From positions 1 through 5,125 of the forward strand of contig JACAEZ010000030.1 of assembly GCA_013388565.1 (NCBI GenBank): a DNA stretch of 5,125 nt. The letters run 5' to 3'. This document shows positions 1 through 5,125 of the stretch, piece after piece. The notes below the pieces were generated by a model. It was not told where the DNA came from, ran no database searches, and saw only the letters and a list, made by a program, of their open reading frames with translations. The position numbers were made by a program, and so were the translations under genes. The DNA is from Campylobacterales bacterium. GTDB lineage: Bacteria > Campylobacterota > Campylobacteria > Campylobacterales > JACAEZ01. Each line of letters opens with the position of its first letter. The first letter of the stretch is position 1.

Positions 1-1002
1 AAATAAACCAGCTTCCATGATTGCATCTAGTCTATATAATGTTAAACCTATTCTATGGTCTGTAATTCTATTTTGAGGGTAGTTGTAAGTTCTAATTCGC
101 TCACTTCTATCACCGCTTCCAACTTGTGCTTTTCTTTGAGCTGATGTTTGGGCAAGTTGTTCTTCTAACTGTTTGTCATAAATTCTAGCTTTCAATATTT
201 TTAAAGCTTTATCTTTATTTTTATGTTGAGATTTTTCATCTTGCATAGATACAGTTACACCTGTTGGAATATGTGTAATTCTAACGGCACTATCTGTTGT
301 ATTTACAGATTGACCTCCATGACCACCTGAACGAAACACATCTATTTTTAAATCATTTGGATTGATTGTAATATCCACATCTTCAGCTTCTGGCATTATA
401 GCTACAGTGATAGCAGATGTATGAATTCTACCTTGTGTTTCAGTGTCTGGCACTCTTTGAACTCTATGTGTTCCGCCTTCGTATTTAAGCCTACTATAAA
501 CACTATCACCTTTGATAGATGCAATTATCTCTTTATATCCTCCAGCAGTTCCTTCAGATGTACTCATGAGTTCTACTTTCCACCCTTTTAAATCTGCATA
601 TCTTATATAGGCATTAAAAATATCTCCAACAAACAGTGCAGCTTCATCTCCACCAGTTCCAGCTCTTATCTCAAGATATATATTTTTATCATCATTTGGG
701 TCTTTTGGAAGTAGCAATATTTTTATCTCATCTTCTAATAAAGGCTTTTTATTTTCTAACTCTTTAAGCTCTTCTTTTGCAAGTTCGCCGAGTTCAACAT
801 CTTCTATTAATGCTCTATTTTCTGTAATTGAATTTAAAACCTCTAAATACTCTTTTGCTTTTTCTACTAAATCTCCTATTGAAGATTGCTCTTTTGAGAG
901 TTCAGTCATTCTTTTTATATTTTCTGCAATATTTGGATCGCTAAGCAGTTCATTTATCTCATTATATCTTTCAATAAATGGTATTAATTTATCTTTTAAC
1001 AT
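1..1002 (-). CDS. prfA: Peptide chain release factor 1 (RF1), 3' end cut by window
   Basis: RF1 reads the stop codons UAA and UAG in the ribosomal A site and triggers release of the finished protein by peptidyl-tRNA hydrolysis. I translated 334 codons from an ATG at 1002-1000 to the window edge with no stop. The N-terminal helical domain is followed by a central block [20 protein letters not shown] with the stop-codon-reading PxT tripeptide as Pro185-Asp186-Thr187. The catalytic GGQ is at residues 229-231 in the context GGHGGQSVN, followed by [14 protein letters not shown] and [18 protein letters not shown]. The PxT tripeptide identifies RF1; RF2 carries SPF there. The family runs to about 355-360 residues, so roughly 20 C-terminal residues lie beyond position 1. 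The start gives an N-terminus [13 protein letters not shown] like that of Campylobacter and Helicobacter RF1 (from memory). It follows rpsT on the same strand after a 51-nt gap and has no recognisable Shine-Dalgarno sequence. Confidence 0.96.
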   Translation of the reverse strand, partial: MLKDKLIPFIERYNEINELLSDPNIAENIKRMTELSKEQSSIGDLVEKAKEYLEVLNSITENRALIEDVELGELAKEELKELENKKPLLEDEIKILLLPKDPNDDKNIYLEIRAGTGGDEAALFVGDIFNAYIRYADLKGWKVELMSTSEGTAGGYKEIIASIKGDSVYSRLKYEGGTHRVQRVPDTETQGRIHTSAITVAIMPEAEDVDITINPNDLKIDVFRSGGHGGQSVNTTDSAVRITHIPTGVTVSMQDEKSQHKNKDKALKILKARIYDKQLEEQLAQTSAQRKAQVGSGDRSERIRTYNYPQNRITDHRIGLTLYRLDAIMEAGLF

Positions 1003-1038
1003 GGTGGTTTTTTATGAGTTTTGGTGGGATTTTGTGGT

Positions 1039-1061
1039 AAAAACCGCTTAAAATTAAGCGG
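1039..1061 (-). terminator. Hairpin plus short U-tract at the end of rpsT (terminator or attenuator before prfA)
   Basis: On the minus strand CCGCTTA (1061-1055) pairs perfectly with TAAGCGG (1050-1044) across a 4-nt loop, followed at once by five T (1043-1039). This is a short intrinsic terminator shape with a 7-bp stem. The rpsT stop codon TAA lies at 1056-1054, where the 5' arm meets the loop, so the 5' arm is made of the last rpsT codons. Because prfA starts only 51 nt further on with no clear promoter in between, the hairpin probably gives partial termination, lowering prfA relative to rpsT, rather than a complete stop. The stem is short, so termination strength is uncertain. Confidence 0.65.
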
Positions 1062-1332
1062 CTTCTTGAAGAACTAATGTTTTAACAAGTTTATTTAATC
1101 TGCTAACTTTTCTTGAAGCAGTATTTTTTTTCAATATACCTTTTGAAACGAATGAATGCAAACTTTTGTTTGCTACCTTAAAAGCTTCTTGAGCTTTCTC
1201 TTTGTCACCTGATTTAACTGCTAAAAGAACATCTTTAGTAATATTTTTAATTCTTGTTCTGTAGAATTTATTTCTCTCTGTTCTTGTCTCTGTTTGTCTT
1301 ATTCTTTTCAGTGCCGATTTATGATTTGCCAC
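1054..1332 (-). CDS. rpsT: 30S ribosomal protein S20
   Basis: S20 is a primary 16S rRNA-binding protein of the small subunit, placed early in assembly. The 92-residue product is highly basic and nearly all helix. Its N-terminal [20 protein letters not shown] is the diagnostic S20 signature, and the tail carries the conserved [18 protein letters not shown] segment; 85-90 residues is usual. The start codon is GTG (1332-1330), supported by AAGGA at 1345-1341 with an 8-nt spacer and by the family N-terminus. It is first in an rpsT-prfA transcription unit and divergent from glmM. A TATAAT box lies upstream at 1373-1368. A GTG start in S20 recalls E. coli, where a weak start (UUG) takes part in autoregulation; whether that applies here is unknown. 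Confidence 0.97.
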   Translation of the reverse strand: MANHKSALKRIRQTETRTERNKFYRTRIKNITKDVLLAVKSGDKEKAQEAFKVANKSLHSFVSKGILKKNTASRKVSRLNKLVKTLVLQEAA

Positions 1333-1441
1333 TAGATTAATCCTTTTTAAATAAAATTTTGGGCAAAATTATACTTTTATATATTTTAAAGTTAGTTTAA
1401 ATTAAACTGTTTTTAAAGATTAATAACTTAAAAGGAACTTC
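1333..1441. promoter_or_regulatory. Divergent promoter region between rpsT and glmM
   Basis: This 109-bp spacer is very AT-rich and must hold the start signals for both operons. It contains the rpsT ribosome binding site (1341-1345, minus), the rpsT TATAAT box (1368-1373, minus), a perfect inverted repeat AGTTTAA-A-TTAAACT (1394-1408) and the glmM ribosome binding site AAAGGA (1431-1436, plus) 5 nt before the ATG. The glmM -10 box is not clear; TATATT at 1380-1385 and AT-rich hexamers around 1417-1428 are possible. The inverted repeat covers the -35 zone of rpsT and lies upstream of glmM, so it could be an operator, but in such AT-rich sequence chance is a real alternative. Confidence 0.5.
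1368..1373 (-). promoter_or_regulatory. Probable sigma-70 -10 box of rpsT-prfA
   Basis: The minus strand reads a perfect TATAAT here, in the context AGTATAATTTTGCCC. It lies about 36 nt upstream of the rpsT GTG codon, with transcription likely starting near 1361. No convincing TTGACA -35 box is visible at the right distance; instead the upstream DNA is T/A-rich with phased T runs, the usual form of the sigma-70 promoter in Campylobacter and Helicobacter. The start site is inferred from spacing only. Confidence 0.65.
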
Positions 1442-2788
1442 ATGAAACTTTTTGGAACTGATGGCGTTAGAGGTAAAGCTGGAAAATTTTTAACTGCTCA
1501 AGTAGCTTTAAGACTTGCTATGGCGAGTGGAATATATTTTAGAAAACATGCAAAAACAAATAAAATTTTAGTTGGAAAAGATACCAGAAGAAGCGGTTAC
1601 ATGATAGAAAATGCGATAGTTAGCGGATTGACTGCTGTTGGATATGATGTAATTCAAGTAGGACCACTTCCAACTCCAGCAGTTGCATTTTTAACAGAAG
1701 ATATGAGATGTGATGGTGGGATTATGATAAGTGCATCTCATAATCCATTTGGTGATAATGGAATTAAATTTTTTGACAATAATGGAAACAAGCTTGATGT
1801 TAAAGATGAAGATGAGATAGAAAAAATTTATAACGACTCTGAATTGATAGAAAAAAGTCAGCAAATTGATTTAAACATTGGTAGTGCTAAAAGAATTGAT
1901 GATGTAATTGGTAGATATATTGTGCATATTAAAAACTCATTTCCGAAAAATATGACGATGCAAGGGCTTAGAATAGTTGTTGATTGTGCAAATGGTGCAG
2001 CTTATAAGGTTGCTCCTACTATTTTTAAAGAGCTTGGAGCTGATGTTATTGTTTTGAGTGATGAACCAAATGGTGTAAATATTAATGAAGGATGTGGTGC
2101 TTTACACCCTTCAAATTTAGCTGAATGTGTATTAAAGTATCGTGCAGATATTGGCATTGCACTTGATGGAGATGCTGATAGATTGGTTGTTGTAGATGAA
2201 AAAGGAAATAGTGTTGATGGCGATAAATTAATTGGTGTATTAGCAAAACATTTAAAAGAGCAATCTGAATTTGGAACTAAAAACAGTGCGATTGTAGCAA
2301 CAACAATGAGTAACATGGCTTTAGAAGAGTTTTTGGAAAATCAAAAAATAAAACTTTATCGTTCAGATGTTGGAGACAAATATGTGCTTGATTTGATGAA
2401 TAAATATGATTTGATTTTTGGCGGAGAACAAAGCGGACATATAATTTTCAAAGAGTATGCAAAAACAGGTGATGGTTTAGTTAGTGCATTACAAGTAATC
2501 TCATATCTTATAAAATCAAAAACTGTCGCAAGTAAAGCATTAGATATTTTTAAACTTTACCCTAGCAAATTGCAAAATATCAATGTTTCAAAAAAAATTC
2601 CATTAGATGAAATTGAAGGATATAGTAACTTAACAGATGAGTTAAATTCACAAAAATTGAGATATTTAATCAGATATTCTGGTACAGAAAATAAACTTAG
2701 AATTTTGATAGAAGCTCAAAATGATGAGATAATAGAAGAAAACTTAAACAAGGTTATAACATTTTTCAAAAGCAAACTGAATGATTAA
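1442..2788 (+). CDS. glmM: Phosphoglucosamine mutase
   Basis: GlmM converts glucosamine-6-phosphate to glucosamine-1-phosphate in the cytoplasm, the step before GlmU makes UDP-GlcNAc for peptidoglycan and lipopolysaccharide. The 448-residue product has the family's usual length and all four alpha-D-phosphohexomutase landmarks. These are the N-terminal FGTDGVRG (4-11), the phosphoserine loop MISASHNP with catalytic Ser99, the Mg2+ loop DGDADR (242-247), the sugar-binding loop GEQSGH (328-333) and the C-terminal phosphate-binding loop [10 protein letters not shown] (411-420). The TDGVRG start and serine (not threonine) context mark GlmM rather than a phosphomannomutase. The ATG start has AAAGGA 5 nt upstream. 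The gene overlaps lspA by 8 nt, so the two are cotranscribed. In H. pylori the same gene was once named ureC, next to the urease genes; no urease genes are visible here. Confidence 0.97.
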   Translation: MKLFGTDGVRGKAGKFLTAQVALRLAMASGIYFRKHAKTNKILVGKDTRRSGYMIENAIVSGLTAVGYDVIQVGPLPTPAVAFLTEDMRCDGGIMISASHNPFGDNGIKFFDNNGNKLDVKDEDEIEKIYNDSELIEKSQQIDLNIGSAKRIDDVIGRYIVHIKNSFPKNMTMQGLRIVVDCANGAAYKVAPTIFKELGADVIVLSDEPNGVNINEGCGALHPSNLAECVLKYRADIGIALDGDADRLVVVDEKGNSVDGDKLIGVLAKHLKEQSEFGTKNSAIVATTMSNMALEEFLENQKIKLYRSDVGDKYVLDLMNKYDLIFGGEQSGHIIFKEYAKTGDGLVSALQVISYLIKSKTVASKALDIFKLYPSKLQNINVSKKIPLDEIEGYSNLTDELNSQKLRYLIRYSGTENKLRILIEAQNDEIIEENLNKVITFFKSKLND

Positions 2789-3248
2789 AAAGTTTGCTAT
2801 TTTTTTTGGTGTAGTCACTGTTTTAATAGCTATTGACCAAGCTATTAAACAGTTCATTTTAAATGGTTTTAGGTGGGATAGTGAATGTATCTCTATTGTT
2901 TTGGCTTTTAATAAGGGTGTTGCTTTTTCTATGTTTGCATTTTTAGATGAATATTTAAAATTTATTCAACTACTTTTAATTGCAGGATTATTTATATATT
3001 TAGTCATAAAAAGAGAGATATTTGAAAATTTTTATATAGCTTTCATGCCAATTTTTGCTGGTGGAATTAGCAATATTTATGATAGATTTATTCATGAAGG
3101 TGTTGTTGATTATGTTTATTGGCACTGTTACTTTGATTTTGCGATATTTAATTTTGCAGATGTTTTGATAGATATTGGTGTTGGCTTGATTTTAATAAAA
3201 TATTATAAAGCTCAAAAGAGTATCAATCATGAAGCAAAAAGTGTTTAA
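2781..3248 (+). CDS. lspA: Lipoprotein signal peptidase (signal peptidase II)
   Basis: LspA is an inner-membrane aspartyl protease that cuts the signal peptide from diacylglyceryl-modified prolipoproteins. The 155-residue product is within the family range and has four hydrophobic segments at roughly residues 4-20, 58-76, 83-99 and 122-142. Conserved blocks are AIDQAIK (Asp19), FNKGVAFS (Asn44), GGISNIYDR (Asn98, Asp101), GVVDY with catalytic Asp110, and FNFADV with catalytic Asp127. The ATG sits inside the end of glmM (overlap ATGATTAA) and has no good Shine-Dalgarno sequence, so translation is probably coupled to glmM. The stop codon falls in the loop of the downstream terminator hairpin. 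No competing start is more convincing. Confidence 0.96.
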   Translation: MIKKFAIFFGVVTVLIAIDQAIKQFILNGFRWDSECISIVLAFNKGVAFSMFAFLDEYLKFIQLLLIAGLFIYLVIKREIFENFYIAFMPIFAGGISNIYDRFIHEGVVDYVYWHCYFDFAIFNFADVLIDIGVGLILIKYYKAQKSINHEAKSV

Positions 3249-3277
3249 CACTTGCCTTCATGATAGTTTAATTTTTT
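3226..3277 (+). terminator. Intrinsic terminator of glmM-lspA, overlapping the lspA stop codon
   Basis: ATCATGAAG (3226-3234) pairs perfectly with CTTCATGAT (3256-3264), giving a 9-bp outer stem. Inside it, after a small internal loop, AAGTGTT (3239-3245) faces AACACTT (3247-3253); about five of these pairs can form around the loop. The lspA TAA (3246-3248) is in that loop. A T-rich tract with six consecutive T (3272-3277) follows on the plus strand, though seven nt beyond the stem. On the minus strand the inner hairpin is followed by a T run, so it may also stop convergent transcription from the UDP-glucose dehydrogenase gene, whose stop codon is at 3276-3278. Confidence 0.72.
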
Positions 3278-4601
3278 ATCTAACACCTATTTGGAAATAC
3301 TCAAATCCAGCAGAATTTAACTTCTCTTTATTATACTGATTTCTACCATCAAATATAATTTTATTTTTAAGCCTTTTTGCAATCTCATCAAAATCAGGAC
3401 TTCTAAACTCTTTCCACTCTGTCACCAATATCAAAGCATCAGCATCACTTAATGCTGTATATTTTGAATCAACATAAGTTATATTTTTATTATCTTTTAG
3501 ATAAAAATGTTCCGCTTCATCTCTTGCTTTTGGGTCGTAAGCTTTTATTTTAGCTCCTTTGTTTGTCAATTCATTTATTATCGTAATCGAACTAGCCTCT
3601 CTCATGTCATCAGTTTCAGGTTTAAAGCTAAGCCCCCAAATAGCAAATGTAAAATTTGACAAATCTTCACCAAACCTATTTATTACCTTATTGCTAATAA
3701 CTTTTTTTTGCGAATAATTCACCTCTTCAACTGCATCTAATATTTTTGGAACATACCCAAAATCTTTAGCAGTTTTTATAAGTGCTTGAACATCTTTAGG
3801 AAAACAACTTCCACCATAACCACATCCTGGATAAATGAATGAGTACCCTATTCTCGAATCACTTCCAATTCCAACCCTAATTTTATTTATATCAGCTCCA
3901 ACTTTTTCACATATTTGACTCATCTCATTCATGAATGATATTTTTGTAGCAAGCATCGCATTTGCCGCATACTTTGTCATTTCAGCAGACTTTATATCCA
4001 TGCCAATAAATCTATCATGATTTCTTGTAAATGGTGAATATAAATCCCTCATAACATCAAAAGCATTCTCATTATCAGCACCAATTACAACTCTATCAGG
4101 CTTCATGAAATCTTCAATCGCAGCCCCTTCTTTTAAAAATTCTGGATTGCTTATAACATCAAATGTCAAGTTTGAACCTCTAATATCAAGCTCTGCTTGA
4201 ATAGTTGCCCTTACTTTATCAGCTGTTCCAACAGGAACTGTACTTTTATCAACAACATACATATGATGTTTCATAAAAGTCCCTATTGATTTTGCAACCG
4301 CCAATACATATTTCAAATCAGCACTACCATCTTCACCCATAGGAGTTCCAACCGCGATAAAACAGATTTTTGTATTTTCAAGTGCTTCTTGTATATTTGT
4401 TGTAAATTTAAGAGTTCCAATTTTATAATTATTTAAAACCATCTCTTCAAGTCCAGGTTCATAAATAGGAATAACCCCATTTTTTAACTTTTCTATCTTT
4501 TTCTCATCAACATCAACACAAGTTACACTATTTCCCATCTCTGCAAAACATGTACCACTAACAAGTCCAACATATCCAGTGCCAATTACACTAATTTTCA
4601 T
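3276..4601 (-). CDS. ugd: UDP-glucose 6-dehydrogenase
   Basis: This enzyme oxidises UDP-glucose to UDP-glucuronate in two NAD+-dependent steps, feeding capsule, LPS or exopolysaccharide synthesis in the cytoplasm. The 441-residue product has the complete family architecture. The N-terminal Rossmann fold begins ISVIGTGYVGLVSGTCFAEM (residues 3-22) with the acidic DVD at 30-32. Then come STVPVGT (120-126), NPEFLKEGAA (152-161), AEMTKYAANAM with Lys210 and Asn214, and the catalytic GGSCFPKD with nucleophile Cys266 and Asp270. A C-terminal substrate domain contains WGLSFKPETDDMREA (322-336). GDP-mannose dehydrogenases are related, but the overall pattern and length fit the UDP-glucose enzyme. The ATG is preceded by AAAAAAGGG with a 6-nt spacer. 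The gene stands alone: it converges on lspA and is 119 nt downstream of an unrelated metal-sensor gene, with no other sugar gene in the window. Confidence 0.94.
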   Translation of the reverse strand: MKISVIGTGYVGLVSGTCFAEMGNSVTCVDVDEKKIEKLKNGVIPIYEPGLEEMVLNNYKIGTLKFTTNIQEALENTKICFIAVGTPMGEDGSADLKYVLAVAKSIGTFMKHHMYVVDKSTVPVGTADKVRATIQAELDIRGSNLTFDVISNPEFLKEGAAIEDFMKPDRVVIGADNENAFDVMRDLYSPFTRNHDRFIGMDIKSAEMTKYAANAMLATKISFMNEMSQICEKVGADINKIRVGIGSDSRIGYSFIYPGCGYGGSCFPKDVQALIKTAKDFGYVPKILDAVEEVNYSQKKVISNKVINRFGEDLSNFTFAIWGLSFKPETDDMREASSITIINELTNKGAKIKAYDPKARDEAEHFYLKDNKNITYVDSKYTALSDADALILVTEWKEFRSPDFDEIAKRLKNKIIFDGRNQYNKEKLNSAGFEYFQIGVR

Positions 4602-4720
4602 GAAATACCCTTTTTTGGTGATTTTTATTATGATATGGTATCAAATAATGTTAAAGATTTTAATTAAAAATTAATTTGTAAATTTCGATTTTTATTCCAC
4701 TTCATGACATTTTTTTATTT
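4602..4720. promoter_or_regulatory. Upstream region of the UDP-glucose dehydrogenase gene, with a small inverted repeat
   Basis: The 119-bp AT-rich spacer between the repressor-like gene and ugd probably holds the ugd promoter. On the minus strand a TATCAT/CATAAT element around 4626-4634 could act as a -10 box about 30 nt before the start codon, but several AT-rich hexamers compete. TGATA-TGG-TATCA (4631-4643) is a perfect 5-bp inverted repeat overlapping that element. No terminator hairpin with a U-tract is visible after the repressor gene, so readthrough into ugd is possible. Confidence 0.35.
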
Positions 4721-4996
4721 TTACTTCAAATAACTTTTTAAAAGTGTTGCCAAATTTTCAATCTCTTTTTCTCTTTGTTTTTCATCTACATGACTACCCA
4801 AATGCTCTTTGACATATCCGTCTAAAACTTCACTCATCAAAGATTGTATTCCACCTCTTGAAGCACTAATTTGTTGAAGTATTTTAAAACAATCTTGTTC
4901 ATCTTCCAATGCTTTTTCAATACTCGTTAATTGACCTTTTATTTTTTTAATCCTTAATAAAAGTTTTTCTTTATTTGCAATCGTATGAGCCGTTAT
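4721..4996 (-). CDS. RcnR/FrmR/CsoR-family metal-sensing repressor with apparent ATA start
   Basis: This family forms all-helical oligomers that bind G-tract operators and let go when metal (Ni, Co, Cu) or formaldehyde binds. Translating from an ATA codon (4996-4994) gives 91 residues, matching RcnR (90) and FrmR (91). The N-terminus MTAHTIANKEKLLLRIKKIK aligns with the RcnR start (HTI..K.KL), with Arg15 and Lys18 at the positions of RcnR's DNA-contacting Arg14 and Lys17. Helix 2 contains DCFKILQQISASRG with Cys36 (RcnR Cys35), and LMSEVLDGYVKEHLG follows. His4 and His65 match RcnR His3 and His64, but Tyr61 replaces RcnR His60. His4 and His65 favour a Ni/Co-type sensor over FrmR, which lacks them. 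AAAGG at 5005-5001 lies 4 nt before the ATA. There is no ATG, GTG or TTG between the in-frame stop (5008-5006) and a TTG at codon 30 (4909-4907), which would delete helix 1. It may be non-canonical initiation, a start-codon mutation or a base error. The name dmeR is plausible but unproven. Confidence 0.85.
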   Translation of the reverse strand: MTAHTIANKEKLLLRIKKIKGQLTSIEKALEDEQDCFKILQQISASRGGIQSLMSEVLDGYVKEHLGSHVDEKQREKEIENLATLLKSYLK

Positions 4997-5028
4997 TTTA
5001 ACCTTTCAAGCTTTTAATATTTTTAAAA

Positions 5029-5048
5029 TCTATACTGGGGTATAGTAT
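5029..5048. promoter_or_regulatory. RcnR/CsoR-type operator with overlapping divergent promoters
   Basis: The plus strand reads ATACT-GGGGTAT-AGTAT at 5032-5048. The core TACT-N7-AGTA (5033-5047) has exactly the arm sequence and spacing of the E. coli RcnR site TACT-G6-N-AGTA, with four G in place of six. A second inverted repeat CTATAC-TGGG-GTATAG (5030-5045) is nested in it. It lies in the 78-bp gap between the repressor gene and a divergent His-rich gene. TATAGT (5041-5046, plus) and TATAGA (5034-5029, minus) are -10-like hexamers inside it, so a bound repressor would block both directions. Promoter positions are inferred; the operator match is seen directly. Confidence 0.75.
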
Positions 5049-5074
5049 CAAAATATTTTTTAAAGAAGTGTAAA

Positions 5075-5125
5075 ATGAATAGTATCCAATCACTAAAAGC
5101 AAATTCGCATTCACATAATTTTAAC
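5075..5125 (+). CDS. N-terminus of a His-rich protein, probably a DmeF-like cation efflux transporter (partial)
   Basis: Only 17 codons are present: an ATG, then MNSIQSLKANSHSHNFN running off the window without a stop. AAGAAG (5063-5068) is a weak ribosome binding site 6 nt upstream. The HSHNF cluster resembles the cytoplasmic His-containing lead of DmeF-type cation diffusion facilitators (Co/Ni exporters), and the position, divergent from an RcnR-like repressor across its operator, is the arrangement expected of such an exporter. The short length cannot prove the family; an RcnA-like permease or another metal-handling protein is possible. Transporter identity is inferred mainly from context. 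Confidence 0.5.
   Translation, partial: MNSIQSLKANSHSHNFN

Noticed and set aside
2002..2316. 104-codon open frame on the minus strand inside glmM
   Set aside because: It lies wholly antisense to well-conserved glmM sequence including DGDADR, has no ribosome binding site, and its product resembles no family I know.
1442..2788. Possible urease link suggested by the old name ureC
   Set aside because: The protein is a complete phosphoglucosamine mutase, and no urease gene is in the window; the name was historical.
1436..4706. Recurring TTCATGA words (for example at 1439, 3108, 3257, 3928, 4102, 4597, 4702)
   Set aside because: They occur in coding and non-coding positions with no regular spacing, and several are simply start codons or Met-Lys/Met-Asn codons in AT-rich DNA.
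4700..4728. Repeated ACTTCA after the repressor gene as a possible terminator
   Set aside because: The copies are direct, not inverted, so no hairpin forms; the T runs alone do not support an intrinsic terminator.
4721..4909. 62-residue small protein starting at TTG 4909
   Set aside because: The sequence upstream in the same frame continues the RcnR/FrmR family alignment for 29 more codons, so the short form is a truncation caused by the missing conventional start, not a separate small gene.

Overview
The window is AT-rich, housekeeping-type DNA that most likely comes from a Campylobacterota (epsilonproteobacterial) chromosome. The evidence is the divergent arrangement rpsT-prfA on the minus strand against glmM-lspA on the plus strand, which from memory matches the order lspA/glmM(ureC)/rpsT/prfA in Helicobacter pylori. 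The release factor also has Campylobacter/Helicobacter-like sequence and promoters lack an obvious -35 box. An Arcobacter- or Sulfurimonas-like organism would fit the base composition, but the genus cannot be fixed from this sequence alone.

Layout. Positions 1-1002 (minus) hold most of prfA, peptide chain release factor 1, whose last ~20 codons lie outside the window. Upstream of it on the same strand is rpsT, ribosomal protein S20 (1054-1332), with an intrinsic-terminator-like hairpin overlapping its stop codon. A 109-bp divergent promoter region (1333-1441) separates rpsT from glmM, phosphoglucosamine mutase (1442-2788). glmM overlaps lspA, lipoprotein signal peptidase II (2781-3248), by 8 nt. 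A hairpin with a U-tract ends that operon and also overlaps the lspA stop codon. Converging from the other side is a UDP-glucose 6-dehydrogenase gene (3276-4601, minus).

The right end is the most interesting part. On the minus strand at 4721-4996 lies a full-length 91-residue repressor of the RcnR/FrmR/CsoR family. It lacks any ATG, GTG or TTG start at the expected position. The only start that fits both family length and a ribosome binding site is an ATA codon, and the first conventional start (TTG, codon 30) would remove the DNA-binding N-terminal helix. Divergent from it is the first 17 codons of a gene starting with a His-rich segment (5075-5125, plus), plausibly a DmeF-type cation diffusion facilitator. 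Between the two is a TACT-N7-AGTA operator with a G-tract, the classic architecture recognised by RcnR-like Ni/Co sensors. The repressor therefore probably controls itself and the exporter.

How the genes work together: prfA and rpsT serve translation; glmM supplies glucosamine-1-phosphate for UDP-GlcNAc, peptidoglycan and LPS; lspA matures lipoproteins; the UDP-glucose dehydrogenase makes UDP-glucuronate for surface polysaccharides; the right-hand pair is probably a metal-efflux switch. No mobile element, CRISPR array, tRNA or rRNA was seen.
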